The position numbers were made by a program, and so were the translations under genes. DNA of 64,000 nt from Congzhengia minquanensis. Its GTDB lineage: Bacteria > Bacillota > Clostridia > UBA1381 > UBA9506. The notes under the pieces were generated by a model. The model was not told the origin of the DNA. It made no database searches and saw only the letters and a list, made by a program, of their open reading frames with translations. Below, piece by piece: positions 1 through 10,200 of this stretch. The stretch covers positions 372,001-436,000 of the forward strand of contig NZ_JACRSU010000002.1 in NCBI RefSeq assembly GCF_014384785.1. Reading direction: 5' to 3'. The stretch's first letter is position 1. Every line of letters begins with the position of its first letter.

Positions 1-1793
1 CTGTCTTTCGCAGTGTTAATCTGTGTTAACACGCCCTCGCTGTTTGTTTCATAGGTTACAAGCTGCGGGTCAACGTCGCTGTCTGCACCGTTTAATGCTG
101 TTAATACTTCGTTTGGCGTTTTGTTAGACTGGCCGTTGAACTTAATTTTGTCGCCGGAAGTCATAACTTTTTCTTCGCCGTTTTTATCAAATACTTTAAT
201 CTGGAGGTTTTTATCAAAGCCAGTTGTAAGGTCGGCTGCTACCAGGTAAGCGTAGTTGGAAGAAAGGCCGCTTGTAGCGTCAACTGCTGCGATGTTCCTG
301 TCTTTATCCAGGTAGAAGGTGCCTTCGTCGTTTAAGTTCACATCTTCTGTATAGTTTGCAGCAATTCTGAAGTCTTCACCATTGATAACATATTTGTCGC
401 CGTGAATTTCTTCAACTCTGCCTGTTACGCTTTCGGTTGTAACTTCAACCATGATAATTGTTTTATCTTTGCTGGTTGCAACGGAGAGAACGTCCCATTC
501 TTTCAAATCTGTGATATTGATTTCCTGTCCGCCTCTTGTGATAACAAACTTCACGTTCTTGTCTTCAGGGTCTAACACCAATGAAGGCTTGCCGTATTTG
601 TCTGTTACTCTGTTGCTGGATGCAATTACTTCTTCAACTACATAGTTTTCATAAGACTCGATGAACACAACATCATAAACGTCGTCGCGGTCCTGGTCTA
701 AAACTAACAGGCTGCCGGAAGCAGGCTGAAGTTCTGCTTTGTCAAATGCAATTGCTTTACCGTTGAAAATATATTTTGCATCGTTCGATACGTTCACATA
801 CTGTGTTTTTGTATCGTTTTCTTTATCTTTCCAATAGTCAATTCTTAATTTTTCGCCCTCTGTAATTTTTTCAATGTCTTCAACATTGATTTTCATGGAC
901 GAATTCTTGTTTTTCTCAGCGCGGGCCAAAACGAGTTTTTCGTCTTTGTTGTCGTCTTCTCTAACATAAGCTTCTACATTGAAGCCTAAGAGGCGAGACG
1001 CCTGGGCCATTGCTTTGTTTTCAACTTCATATACGTTTTCGCCAATTCTTACTTCGTTGTCACGGAGTGAGCTTGAGCCGGTTAAGCTGCTTGTGCCAAC
1101 AGCTGTAATCTGGCCTTTTACGATTTTTGTTTTCAGCTCGTCTTCTAAAAGAGTTTTGTCAACGATTTCGTAAGATTCGTCGCCGCCGAAGCTTGTCTGT
1201 TCCATTTTCTTAACTGTTAAAGAGTTGTTGGTCATCTGTGCAACCATGCCTCTAACAACTGCTGTGTCGTTGCTTGCAACTGCGTTTTTCGTAATTCCCT
1301 GCTGAGATGCTACCGAAATGTAGCCTGTCGGGAATCCGCCTTTTTTCTCTGCAGCAGGGCCGTGTCCGATTAAACGAACCAGAACCGTTGCAGCTTCTGC
1401 GTAGGTGATTGTGTCGTCAGGACGGAAGTTGCCTTCGTCGTCACCGATTACAATACCCTGGTTTGTCGCAACATTGATATAACCGTTTGCCCAGTGGTTT
1501 TCTACCACATCGGGATATTTTGTCGGATATTCCGAGTTTTCTGCAATGCTGCCAAGTCCCATAGAGGTTACTGCAACTTTAGCGAACTCAGAACGTTTGA
1601 TTGTATCTTCAGGTCTGAAAGCGCCGCTTTCAGCGTCACCAACCATGATATCAAGCGCGCCTAAAACTTCAATTGCATCTGCATATTTTGAGTCTACTGC
1701 GTCACTGGGAAGTGCTGCAAATGCTGTTGCCCCAAAACCAAATGCCATACATGCTGAAAGTATAAATGAAGTCAATTTTTTTGCTTTAAACAT
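1..1793 (-). CDS. S-layer homology (SLH) domain surface protein, 3' end outside window
   Basis: Secreted protein expected to be held on the cell wall by SLH repeats. The ATG complementary to 1791-1793 follows a perfect TAAGGAGG. A signal peptide starts MFKAKKLTSFILSACMAFG and probably ends at ATAFA. Two SLH repeats follow: about residues 35-80 (FRPEDTIKRSEFAKVAV) and 95-145 (HWANGYINVA then FRPDDTITYAEAATVLVR). The remaining 450 or so residues are beta-rich, full of short charged segments, and match no family I recognise; they may form the S-layer lattice or an outer domain. 597 codons are visible without a stop, so the C-terminus lies beyond base 1. It is transcribed away from the spore-type gene at 2071. 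The SLH assignment is secure; the function of the rest is unknown. Confidence 0.9.
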   Translation of the reverse strand, partial: MFKAKKLTSFILSACMAFGFGATAFAALPSDAVDSKYADAIEVLGALDIMVGDAESGAFRPEDTIKRSEFAKVAVTSMGLGSIAENSEYPTKYPDVVENHWANGYINVATNQGIVIGDDEGNFRPDDTITYAEAATVLVRLIGHGPAAEKKGGFPTGYISVASQQGITKNAVASNDTAVVRGMVAQMTNNSLTVKKMEQTSFGGDESYEIVDKTLLEDELKTKIVKGQITAVGTSSLTGSSSLRDNEVRIGENVYEVENKAMAQASRLLGFNVEAYVREDDNKDEKLVLARAEKNKNSSMKINVEDIEKITEGEKLRIDYWKDKENDTKTQYVNVSNDAKYIFNGKAIAFDKAELQPASGSLLVLDQDRDDVYDVVFIESYENYVVEEVIASSNRVTDKYGKPSLVLDPEDKNVKFVITRGGQEINITDLKEWDVLSVATSKDKTIIMVEVTTESVTGRVEEIHGDKYVINGEDFRIAANYTEDVNLNDEGTFYLDKDRNIAAVDATSGLSSNYAYLVAADLTTGFDKNLQIKVFDKNGEEKVMTSGDKIKFNGQSNKTPNEVLTALNGADSDVDPQLVTYETNSEGVLTQINTAKD

Positions 1794-2070
1794 TAAGATT
1801 CCTCCTTAGAATTTTAAAAAATCTTTTTGCCGTTCCTTTGCTGTCTGAGTGATGCGTATGCATAAAATATTTTATTTGGCAGAAAGCAAAGCCTGGTCTG
1901 CCATTCGTTATGTCTGTTTTATTTTGTCGTTCCTCGCTGCTCACAATATATACAACGTCAAACGGAAACAAAAGTTCCCGAAATATACGATGTAAAAATT
2001 GGAAATGCATGATTGGCATTTTCATTTCATATAGATAAACAGTAAAACAAAACGGAAAGGAAGCTTTTTT

Positions 2071-2826
2071 ATGGCCACAATTCGAAGCTCACGATATTAC
2101 GAAAATTTCGACATGCCGAAGCCTGATACTCAGACGCAGGAGGCTCCAAAACAGCCAGATACGGAGCCGGCGCCCTCCCAAATGACCCAAGAGCAGTCCG
2201 CTCCAGCTGGCGAAAGAATACCGGTACAAACTGAGTCGATGACTGAAACAGGGGAACCCATGCTGCCGCAAACTGAGCGGCCCGCTAGCAGAATGGAACA
2301 AAGCGAATTAATGGAGACCGAACAAACGGAGCGCGTTATCCCCTCCCCCGAAGACCGCGAACCGATACCTGTGCCCGCCGAGCCGGCCAGCCCCAATGGA
2401 GAACTCGTTTTTGATGTTTCAAACGATGAATTCGCAGCAGAAAACAGTCAGGGTGAAATTTTAGTGCAGGCAGTTTCTGCCCGCGGAACACGTCCGGTGC
2501 CGGAGGCCGCCGTCATCATTTATAAAAACCGCGACGGCGAAAACAAAGTTGTTTCGTTTTATTTGACCGATGAAGATGGAAGGACACCAAATATTCCGGT
2601 TCCCGCGCCTGCAAAAGAAGATTCTCAGTCGCCCTCAGACACCCTCCCTTTCGCAGATTACAACATTGCGGTGCGCCATCCCATGTATTATACCGCTATG
2701 ATCGATAACGTTCAGGTTTTCGGCGACGAGTTGACGATTCAAACCGTAGAGATGATTCCCCTGCCCGAATTTGTGAATGAGCGCGACACAACAAAGACCG
2801 TTGTGATTCCAAAACAAAACTTATAA
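2071..2826 (+). CDS. Pro/Glu-rich protein with SleC-N-like carboxypeptidase-regulatory domain
   Basis: 251 residues with no signal peptide. Residues 15-110 are a low-complexity Pro/Glu/Gln/Thr stretch. The C-terminal part, from about 112 (GELVFDVSNDEF), resembles the beta-sandwich found at the N-terminus of clostridial spore cortex-lytic SleC-type proteins: an opening 'GEILVQAVSARGTRPVPEA', a conserved turn 'FYLTDEDGRTP', and an ending in FVNERDTTKTVVIPKQ. The gene lies 18 nt upstream of the SpoIID-like peptidoglycan-binding gene, so the pair is probably one spore-envelope operon. The 277-nt region upstream, shared with the divergent SLH gene, has no clear vegetative promoter; a weak forespore-like arrangement (GCATG at 2007-2011, CATATAG from 2028) is only suggestive. 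The start follows GGAAAGGAAG. The spore role is inferred from family and neighbour. Confidence 0.7.
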   Translation: MATIRSSRYYENFDMPKPDTQTQEAPKQPDTEPAPSQMTQEQSAPAGERIPVQTESMTETGEPMLPQTERPASRMEQSELMETEQTERVIPSPEDREPIPVPAEPASPNGELVFDVSNDEFAAENSQGEILVQAVSARGTRPVPEAAVIIYKNRDGENKVVSFYLTDEDGRTPNIPVPAPAKEDSQSPSDTLPFADYNIAVRHPMYYTAMIDNVQVFGDELTIQTVEMIPLPEFVNERDTTKTVVIPKQNL

Positions 2827-2844
2827 TAGAAAGGAGAAAACAAC

Positions 2845-4770
2845 ATGCCGGTAGGAGCAACCATTCCAGAATTTATTACCGTACATTTGGGACTGCCTGC
2901 ATCCAACGCCCAGAATGTAACGGTTTCGTTTATTGATTATATCAAAAATGTAGCCTCCAGCGAAATTTATCCCACATGGCCGGAAAGCGCGCTGCGGGCA
3001 AATATCTATGCGCAGATTTCGTTTGCTTTAAATAAAATCTACACAGAATTTTATAGGGCACGCGGTTATAATTTCGACATTACAAATACGACGCAATATG
3101 ACCAGGCCTTCGTTCCGGGCAGGAATATTTTTGGCGACATCAACCGCATCGTGGATGACATTTTCGACTCATATTTAAGAAGGGAAGGCTTTTTAGAACC
3201 CCTTGCTGCCCGTTTCTGCAACGGCACCACCGTCACCTGTGAGGGGCTTTCCCAGTGGGGTTCGGTCAGTCTTGCCAACCAGGGATATCTGCCCTACCAA
3301 ATTATTCAATATTATTATGGAGATGATGTAAATATCATTACCGACGTACCTGTTGAAACATCGTTAGAGTCATACCCCGGTTATCCCATCAGCACCGGCG
3401 ACCGTGGACCCAATGTCCGCCGGATTCAAAATTCTTTAAATATAATTTCAAAAAATTATCCGCTCATTCCCAAAGTTGTTCCCGATGCAATTTTTGGAGA
3501 AAGCACAGAAGAGGCGGTGAAAACCTTTCAGCGGATTTTTAACCTCACGCCAGACGGCGTTGTGGGGCGTGCCACGTGGTATAAGCTGGTCAGCTTAGTG
3601 GTAGGCATTAACCGTTTAAACGAATTAAACAGCGTGGGAAACACCTTGTTTGGTTTATCGTTAGAATATCCAGACGCCATCACGGAAGGCGACACAGGAG
3701 AAAAGGTTTCCATCATGCAGCTGATGCTGAACATTTTGGCGGAGTATTATAACCAAATTCCTTTTGTGCCCAACAGCGGTTCTTACGACCAGCAGACGCT
3801 AAATGGCGTTATTGCGTTTCAAAAACAGTTTGGCCTGCCTCAAAATGGTATTGTAGATGACAGAACATGGGAAGCCATGTATAATGCGGTGAAAGGCGTT
3901 TATATTGCCACAGATAACGGTCAGAATGAGGCCCCGGTTCAAATTCTTCCTTACCCAGGCATGCTGCTTTCTGCCGGAACCAGGGGTGACAGTGTCCAGG
4001 CACTTCAGGAATATTTGAACGGAATTTCCCTTGTGTATACGGAAATATCTCCTGTTACGCCCACAGGAAATTTTGGCCCCAACACCCGAACCGCCGTTCT
4101 AACATTTCAAGGACTGTTTGGCCTGCCGGAAACCGGTGTGGTAGACCGCGAAACATGGGAAAGGATTGAAGAAGTGTTTATTGAAATCCGCGAGGGAGCA
4201 CAGCCGCGTTTTGGTCAGTTCCCGGGTTATGAACTCAAGGAGGGCCAGGAAGACAGTGTACGCGGAATTGAGGTAAACACTGACAACTTAACCGGCCGAC
4301 CGGTTTACTCCCTCCAACACATGCTGCGGTATATTAACGCAGAAAAGCCTCTGCCGGGCATACCCGACGGCATCTTCGGCGGCCAGACAACCGACCGTGT
4401 GAAAGAATTCCAAGCGGAAAACGACTTAAACGCTACTGGAACAGTGAACAGCCAGACCTTCAGCGCTATTCGGGACGCCTATAATAAAAAAACAGATGAA
4501 CTGAAACAACCGGAGGGGGCATATCCTCACGGCGTGGTGTATGATCAACCGGAAACAGAGCAGGATATTTTATATGTCGCACAAGTAATGCTAAACAAAC
4601 TGGCAGACACCTTTGCCAACATCTCCCGTCCGAACATAAACGGTGAATATGATGCGAAGATGCAAAAATCAATTTCCGATTTTCAAAAACAGTTTAACCT
4701 GCCTCAAAATGGGTTCGATAAAAACACTTGGGATCAGTTAACAAGGATTTATAACGAAATTAAAGCATAA
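2845..4770 (+). CDS. SpoIID-like protein with five peptidoglycan-binding repeats
   Basis: 641 residues, no signal peptide, start after AAAGGAG. Residues 1-165 match the SpoIID-like domain common in clostridial spore proteins (openings IPEFITVHLG and FIDYIKNVASSEIYPTWPE, later GLSQWGSVSLANQGY). Five PG_binding_1-type repeats follow at about 185-250, 285-350, 375-445, 470-540 and 560-635. Each ends in the pattern FQ-x-x-F-x-L-x-x-x-G-x-[VF]-x-x-x-T-W; the fourth is the most diverged. Such proteins bind or trim cortex peptidoglycan during sporulation. No SleC-type catalytic domain is visible beyond the SpoIID-like region. It forms an operon with the upstream 251-aa gene and ends in a strong terminator shared with the convergent gene at 4812. 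Confidence 0.8.
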   Translation: MPVGATIPEFITVHLGLPASNAQNVTVSFIDYIKNVASSEIYPTWPESALRANIYAQISFALNKIYTEFYRARGYNFDITNTTQYDQAFVPGRNIFGDINRIVDDIFDSYLRREGFLEPLAARFCNGTTVTCEGLSQWGSVSLANQGYLPYQIIQYYYGDDVNIITDVPVETSLESYPGYPISTGDRGPNVRRIQNSLNIISKNYPLIPKVVPDAIFGESTEEAVKTFQRIFNLTPDGVVGRATWYKLVSLVVGINRLNELNSVGNTLFGLSLEYPDAITEGDTGEKVSIMQLMLNILAEYYNQIPFVPNSGSYDQQTLNGVIAFQKQFGLPQNGIVDDRTWEAMYNAVKGVYIATDNGQNEAPVQILPYPGMLLSAGTRGDSVQALQEYLNGISLVYTEISPVTPTGNFGPNTRTAVLTFQGLFGLPETGVVDRETWERIEEVFIEIREGAQPRFGQFPGYELKEGQEDSVRGIEVNTDNLTGRPVYSLQHMLRYINAEKPLPGIPDGIFGGQTTDRVKEFQAENDLNATGTVNSQTFSAIRDAYNKKTDELKQPEGAYPHGVVYDQPETEQDILYVAQVMLNKLADTFANISRPNINGEYDAKMQKSISDFQKQFNLPQNGFDKNTWDQLTRIYNEIKA

Positions 4771-4771
4771 A

Positions 4772-4800
4772 AAAGAGGTGCGAAAAAATCGCACCTCTTT
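4772..4800. terminator. Bidirectional rho-independent terminator
   Basis: AAAGAGGTGCG and its exact complement CGCACCTCTTT pair around an A-rich loop, with T/A runs on both sides. It lies between the convergent genes ending at 4770 and 4812. Confidence 0.9.
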
Positions 4801-4811
4801 ATAATTTTTAT

Positions 4812-7082
4812 TTAGTTTGCCAGAAGTTCCACCGATTTTACAAGAGGTATTGCAGACTCCAGTGTGTTCCAAGCAAAGATTTTTGCTTTCACCGCACCGC
4901 TGACGTTTGCAATGCTTAAAGAAGCCGTGTTGTTACCCGATGCAACATGTTCAACCCCAAGCAAGGAATTATCTGATCCGTAAAGGGCAATAATCGCGTC
5001 AAACTGCATTGTTTCGTCGTTTTCGGGATAGTATGTTGCAGTTGCCGTTACGGTTTCGTCTGTTAAGCTGCTGGTAAAGCTAAGCTGATAACCTGTAATT
5101 TTTATTTCAATTGGGCTGCTTTGCGTTTTTAAAACCGTGCCGTCGGCTTTTGTTCCAATAACTTCTGATTTCATAAACTTGCCAAAGTCGCTGCCGCGAA
5201 GTTCAAAGCTTCCTGTTTTGTTTGTGCCTGCCTTGGCATAGTGAACGCCGTCGCTTGACACATAAAAGTTATAATACTTTTCTAAAACTTCGCCAACGTT
5301 TGCGCCTGTTGTTTCTGTGGCTGTTAAGGTGTTGCCAGCTTTTGTTACAGAAGCATCATAATATTCAGCGCCGATAGGTTCAAGTTTTATTTCGTCGATT
5401 GCAAGTTCCGTATCCTGCTCTGGCGCATCGCCATTCACGCTAAGGTACAAGTCACCAACTTTCTGGGCGTTCTGAACATTAAATTCCGCTGTATATTTTT
5501 TCCACTCAGTTGTAACGCTGCCGTTCGGAACCGTAATGCGGCCATAAGCTGGCGTTCCGCCTTCTTCATATTCCACCTTGCCGATATTGTGCATTGCAGA
5601 CACCGTTGCAGTTTTTAAAGTGGAATTTTCCGTCAATCTCATCCAGAACGACAATCTGTATTTCTGCTGCTGTTTTAAGTTTACAACAGCACGCAAGCGC
5701 CGTGTCGTTCCCATTGTTTTTTCTGCATTATCGGGATCCGGATCGCTGCTCTTTCCACCTACTAAAGAAACTTTCAAATAATCTCCGCGGTCAGCGTTTG
5801 TGCCGTCGTCAGGGACAGCAGTCAGCGTAGTGAATTTATCTCCGGCCACAAATGCAGGAACAGCTATTGTGCCGTTTTTGGCGTCGCCGGTAAATCCATT
5901 GTGGTTAAAGCTGCCATTATATGGAAGCTCGTTCACCTCTTCTAAGCACATGTCATCAATATACCAAGATTCATAGCCGCCGCTTGTACAAGCAATTCCA
6001 ATACGGTCGATTACAAATCCGTCCTTTGAATATGTTTCTCCCGTTGAATTTATCGTTCGGAAATAATATTCAAACTCGTGCCATTGGCCGTCTTGTTCAT
6101 ATTTTGTTTCAGGCCCATACATTTTCCCGGACGTAAACGAAAAATAATTTGTGTCCGAGGTAATAGCAGTATTGGTTGGGTTGTGTATAAAGGCCCTGAC
6201 TGACCGAGAAAGGTTGTTCATTCTAACCTTTGCAGACAGGCGATATGTGGTAGCCGGCATTAAAGTTACGTCTGAAAAGAAAGCGCCCTGCTCGCCGCTG
6301 CCAACAATAAAAAGGCAATTATTTCCATCTAACTGCGTATGCTTTGCCTGATCATGGGGAAGCATTTTTGCGGCAAACACATTGCTTGTCCACGGGTCTG
6401 AGTTAGATGGCGTTCTTGCATAATTTGCGCTTAGACCGGAGGCAAGCTCAAAGCTGTCAGCCTGCAGAATTTTATTATCGGCAGGCTCGCATTTTAACTC
6501 GTCCATGATATATGTACCCTGTGCACCCACGCGGATTTCCAGTGTTGTTGCCAAATTGTCTGTTTTCGGATAATTCGCCGAACCGCCGTCTGCTGACGAT
6601 GCCCAAACCCTTGCGTTCGGATTCATTTTATAATTGTCAATATAATATCTGATATAACCGTCTTCTGTGGTTTCGCCCGCTTTCATGACAAGTTCTTCAT
6701 AGCCGTCTGCCGTTTCACCGTTTTTCAATGCGTCATGATAAAAAATTGCTTTAACCGTACCAAATGTGATTTCTTCCGGTTTTAAATAAACAGAAACGTT
6801 ATAATTTTTGCCAACCACAGTCGACAAATCATACTTAAATGCGCCGAAACCGCTGTCGTCGCTCACAGTGACCTTCAGTGCACTGCTGCTTCCAAACACG
6901 CCGCCGCTGACTAATTCTTTCTTAGCGTTTGACACAGCTGTTCCCAGAGCAGCTTCGTCTTCCGTTTCAAATCCCAAATAAAGATTTTCAGAATAGTTTA
7001 CCGCTGTATTTGCGGCAGCAGCCGGAAGCATAAATGCGCACAGCATCACTGCTGAAACCAAAACTGACATAATTTTTTTCAT
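4812..7082 (-). CDS. Secreted multi-domain carbohydrate-binding protein
   Basis: 756 residues. The signal peptide (MKKIMSVLVSAVMLCAFMLP) probably ends at AAA-NTAV. The rest looks like three or more CBM_4_9/CBM22-type beta-sandwich modules (about 30-200, 205-375, 380-560). Their typical features include 'YIRYYIDNY', 'WHEFEYYFRTIN' and 'WKKYTAEFNVQNA', and they often end in 'IDEIKLEP'-like strands. The last 90 residues (from YQLSFTSSLTDETV) form a separate domain shared with three other exoproteins in the window. No catalytic domain is recognised, so it probably binds polysaccharide or scaffolds other enzymes at the surface. The start follows AAGGAGG. The leader carries two perfect palindromes (7124-7165), and the promoter (7182-7209) matches those of the two giant esterase-type genes. 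Confidence 0.8.
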   Translation of the reverse strand: MKKIMSVLVSAVMLCAFMLPAAAANTAVNYSENLYLGFETEDEAALGTAVSNAKKELVSGGVFGSSSALKVTVSDDSGFGAFKYDLSTVVGKNYNVSVYLKPEEITFGTVKAIFYHDALKNGETADGYEELVMKAGETTEDGYIRYYIDNYKMNPNARVWASSADGGSANYPKTDNLATTLEIRVGAQGTYIMDELKCEPADNKILQADSFELASGLSANYARTPSNSDPWTSNVFAAKMLPHDQAKHTQLDGNNCLFIVGSGEQGAFFSDVTLMPATTYRLSAKVRMNNLSRSVRAFIHNPTNTAITSDTNYFSFTSGKMYGPETKYEQDGQWHEFEYYFRTINSTGETYSKDGFVIDRIGIACTSGGYESWYIDDMCLEEVNELPYNGSFNHNGFTGDAKNGTIAVPAFVAGDKFTTLTAVPDDGTNADRGDYLKVSLVGGKSSDPDPDNAEKTMGTTRRLRAVVNLKQQQKYRLSFWMRLTENSTLKTATVSAMHNIGKVEYEEGGTPAYGRITVPNGSVTTEWKKYTAEFNVQNAQKVGDLYLSVNGDAPEQDTELAIDEIKLEPIGAEYYDASVTKAGNTLTATETTGANVGEVLEKYYNFYVSSDGVHYAKAGTNKTGSFELRGSDFGKFMKSEVIGTKADGTVLKTQSSPIEIKITGYQLSFTSSLTDETVTATATYYPENDETMQFDAIIALYGSDNSLLGVEHVASGNNTASLSIANVSGAVKAKIFAWNTLESAIPLVKSVELLAN

Positions 7083-7123
7083 GCTTTTTCCTCCTTGTAT
7101 TGTTCTATTTCAGCAAAGTAGAA

Positions 7124-7151
7124 TTTGTTTGTAAGCATGCTTACAAACAAA
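7124..7151. promoter_or_regulatory. 28-bp perfect palindrome in the leader (putative operator)
   Basis: A perfect inverted repeat centred at 7137/7138; the left half is TTTGTTTGTAAGCA. It lies about 30-60 nt downstream of the -10 box of the promoter at 7182-7209, between promoter and start codon. It has no loop and no trailing T-run, so a DNA operator for a dimeric repressor fits better than a terminator. Confidence 0.6.
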
Positions 7152-7165
7152 GGAGTACTCCTTTG
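7148..7165. promoter_or_regulatory. 18-bp perfect palindrome next to the first (putative operator)
   Basis: CAAAGGAGTACTCCTTTG reads the same on both strands and overlaps the 28-bp palindrome by 4 nt. Together they form a tandem dyad in the presumed 5' leader of the carbohydrate-binding protein gene. Confidence 0.55.
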
Positions 7166-7181
7166 CCCATTATCACTTATC

Positions 7182-7209
7182 ATTATATCATATTTCGTCA
7201 AATCCGCAA
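7182..7209 (-). promoter_or_regulatory. SigA-type promoter with shared upstream block
   Basis: On the minus strand: -35 TTGCGG (complement of 7204-7209), 16-nt spacer, -10 TATAAT (complement of 7182-7187). The preceding block TTTGCAATATTTGTG and the spacer end GAAATATGA also occur before the promoters at 26137 and 30321, with the same spacing. Confidence 0.75.
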
Positions 7210-7288
7210 CACAAATATTGCAAAATTCAACGGCATTTCTCAACAATTATTGCATATATTGCACAAAAATTCCTCTTATTCCAGAATT

Positions 7289-10200
7289 TCATAAAAAAAT
7301 TGCCATATCTGCGTCAAATAAATATAGAATTTTGCACACGACCCGTTTATGAAATATTTTTTCAGCAGCCATTTTGTAGCAATCCAGCTGAATTTTATAC
7401 TTCTCCACTGTTTCTTCCGGCCGAAATGTTCTATCGGTTTTATAGTCGATGATGCACAGTCCGTCGTCGGTTTCCGCAACACAGTCGATAACGCCCTGCA
7501 GCATAATTTTTTTGTTGCTGTGAAACTCTTTTAAAAGCTCGTTTGCCGGCTCTAAAACGCCAAACATTACTTCCCGCCGTACCGTTTTTGCGTCAAGCAT
7601 CAGCTTTCCAGCATTGGACAAAAAGAACTTTAAAATTTTGTCAGGGTTCACCGCGCCGGCTTCCTCGCCGGTTAAAAAGCCTTTGCTCTGAATGGCTTGA
7701 ATCTGGCAGTGCACGTCCTCCCTTGTTACAATCGGCAGGGACAAATCCATGTGCTGCATAACCGTGTGATAGGCGGTTCCGATTTGTGCGCCCGTCAGCT
7801 TTCTTGACGGCAGGTTCAGCGTTTTCGGCGGCTGAAACAGATAAACGCCGCCCTCTGCCTCCTGCTCCTGAGTTCTGCGTTTTAACTCTGTTACCGTAAT
7901 TTTTGACGGTAAAACCGTGTCTGCAAGGTTTGGATATTGATATTCCACCAGCGGCAAAATGCGGCTGACTACGCTCCCGTTTTCCTCCTGTTCAGCTTGG
8001 ATCTCTTTTTCCTCCTGCGCAAAAAAACAGGCCGCATTGTCAATAATTTTCAGGCAAAACCTGCTGTCGTCCATACAGATTTGCCGTTCCGTGCCGCACA
8101 TTTTGCGGAGCGCCCCGAAGTCGGGGTGGTTTAAAACCGCCGTCAAAATCCAGTCTAAATAAGAGCTGCACTCTGACAGCAGTCCAGCCGAAATTTTGCG
8201 TTTTTTTCCGGCCTCCGGGCAGGCGTTTATTTTTTTTTCAACGGAATTTACTGCCCCCACTAAAATCAGCTTTTCTTTTGCCCGGGTCATTGCGACGTAT
8301 AAAATCCGCATTTCCTCAGCCACACATTCCGCTTTCAAAACGCTTTCTAAGGCAACCCTGGGCGCAAAGGGATAGGTAATTCGAAGTTTTGTGTCCACAT
8401 ATTTCGGCCCATATCCCAGACCTGCGTGAAATAACACGCCCTTTTTTAAGTCCATCATGTTAAACTTGCGCTCCATGCCGAACAAAATAACCACTGGGAA
8501 CTCTAACCCCTTGGATTTATGAATGCTCATAATGCGCACCGCGTCCTGCTCTGCGCCTACGGTTTTTGCCGCATCGAAATCCCCGCCGGCAGCGGTGTAA
8601 TCGCTGATGAACTGAATGAAGCTGTATAATCCCTTCAACCCCGTACTCTCAAACTCCTTTGCACGGTTATACAAAAGCCTTAAATTTGCGCGGCGGATTG
8701 CGCCGTTTGTCTGCGTCTGCTGGGCGTCGTAAAACCCGGTGGTGTTGTAAATTTCCATCAACAGAGCGCTGACGCTCATATATTTTGATTTGCCGATAAA
8801 TTCCCGAATAAAATCCAGCACTTCCCGGGCGCCTGCCCCCTCGGGGGAATCTGTTTCTGCACAAATTTGCATGGCCTCGTAAAAGCTAACGGTTTTATCG
8901 CAGCACCGAATGCGCGCTAAGGTGTCTGCCGTGAACCCAAACATTACAGAACGCAAAATGGTTAAAAGCGGCAAGTCTTGATATGGGTTGTCGATGACAG
9001 ACAGCATGGCAATGGCCGCAGTGATTTCCGAGCTGTTTAAAAATCCGCCGGTGTTTTCAGAAAAACAGGGTATGCCCCGCTCTGACAACGCGGCGGCCAA
9101 AATTGGAGCGGAGTCTTTCACGTTCCTTGAAATAATGCAGATGTCGCTGCAGCGCGGTTTTCTGTAAACGCCGTCAGCAAAAATCTGCTCCCCGCCCTCT
9201 AAAAGGTCTGCAATTCGGTCTGCTGTGAACATGGCCTCCAGCTCTTGCTTTTCCGCATCTTCCGTCTCCAGATCTGCCGCTGTTTCTTTGACGGCGGAAA
9301 CGTCAACTAAGCACAGCTCTGTGTCTGTGTCCACCGGGCTGACTGCCCCTTCCGGAAACATTGCGCCGGGGTAGAGTTTTTCGTCTTCGTTATAGTCAAT
9401 CTCGCCGGATTCCTCCGACATAATCCGTTCAAAAATGTAGTTCACCGACGAGAGCACGTTTTCCCTGCTTCTGAAATTTTTTGAAAGAATAATTTTACGG
9501 TCTTTCGCGTCTTCCTCTTTTAAAAACGTGTCCCGCTTCTCTTTAAACAAAGACGGGTCGGTGTTTCTAAACCGGTAAATACTCTGTTTAATGTCCCCCA
9601 CCATAAACAGGTTGTCCTTATCTTTCACCGCTGAAAAAATTGCTTCCTGCAGCCTGCTGGTGTCCTGATATTCGTCAATATAAATTTCATCATAATTTTT
9701 TTGCGTTTGAATCGCTGTTTCGGAAAGGCCTCCGTTTTCATCGGTTAAAACGCGGAGGCACATGTGCTCGCAGTCGTTAAAATCGAGCATGTTCTTTTCC
9801 AGTTTTTTTTCTAAAAACCGATCTGAAAGTCTTATTACCACTTGGGACAGGCACCGCATTACGGGATAAGCGTTTTGAATTGCCTCTGCCTGCTGGGCGG
9901 CTGTAATCGGCATTATCTTTTCCCGGATTTTCCCAATCCGCTTTTTTTTAATTCTGTCCCGCATAGCGTTCACGGTGTCCACATACTTTGGAACCAGGTC
10001 TTTCGGCACGCGGGGCCTTGTTTGAAATGAAACGTCCTCCACTGCGGCTTTTAAACCGTCGTAGGTTTCCTGCATGGCAGCTTTTTGGCACAGTTCCCGC
10101 TCCTCCATCAAAATGGACTGGTAGCGCGAAAGTCCGTCTTTTTCTGTTAGCGCAATCATCAAGTCATATTCGGATACGCATTTAAAAAGCTCTGCTTTGG

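Noticed and set aside
1786..2025. Open frame on the minus strand between the SLH gene and the spore-type gene
   Set aside because: It overlaps the SLH start and its ribosome site, has no domain features, and occupies the region needed for two divergent promoters.
2007..2034. Forespore (SigG-type) promoter before the spore-type operon
   Set aside because: GCATG and CATATAG with a 16-nt gap match the consensus only loosely; not listed as a feature.
7124..7165. The two palindromes as a terminator of addA
   Set aside because: They have no loop and no T-run, and they lie downstream of a good promoter rather than directly after addA.
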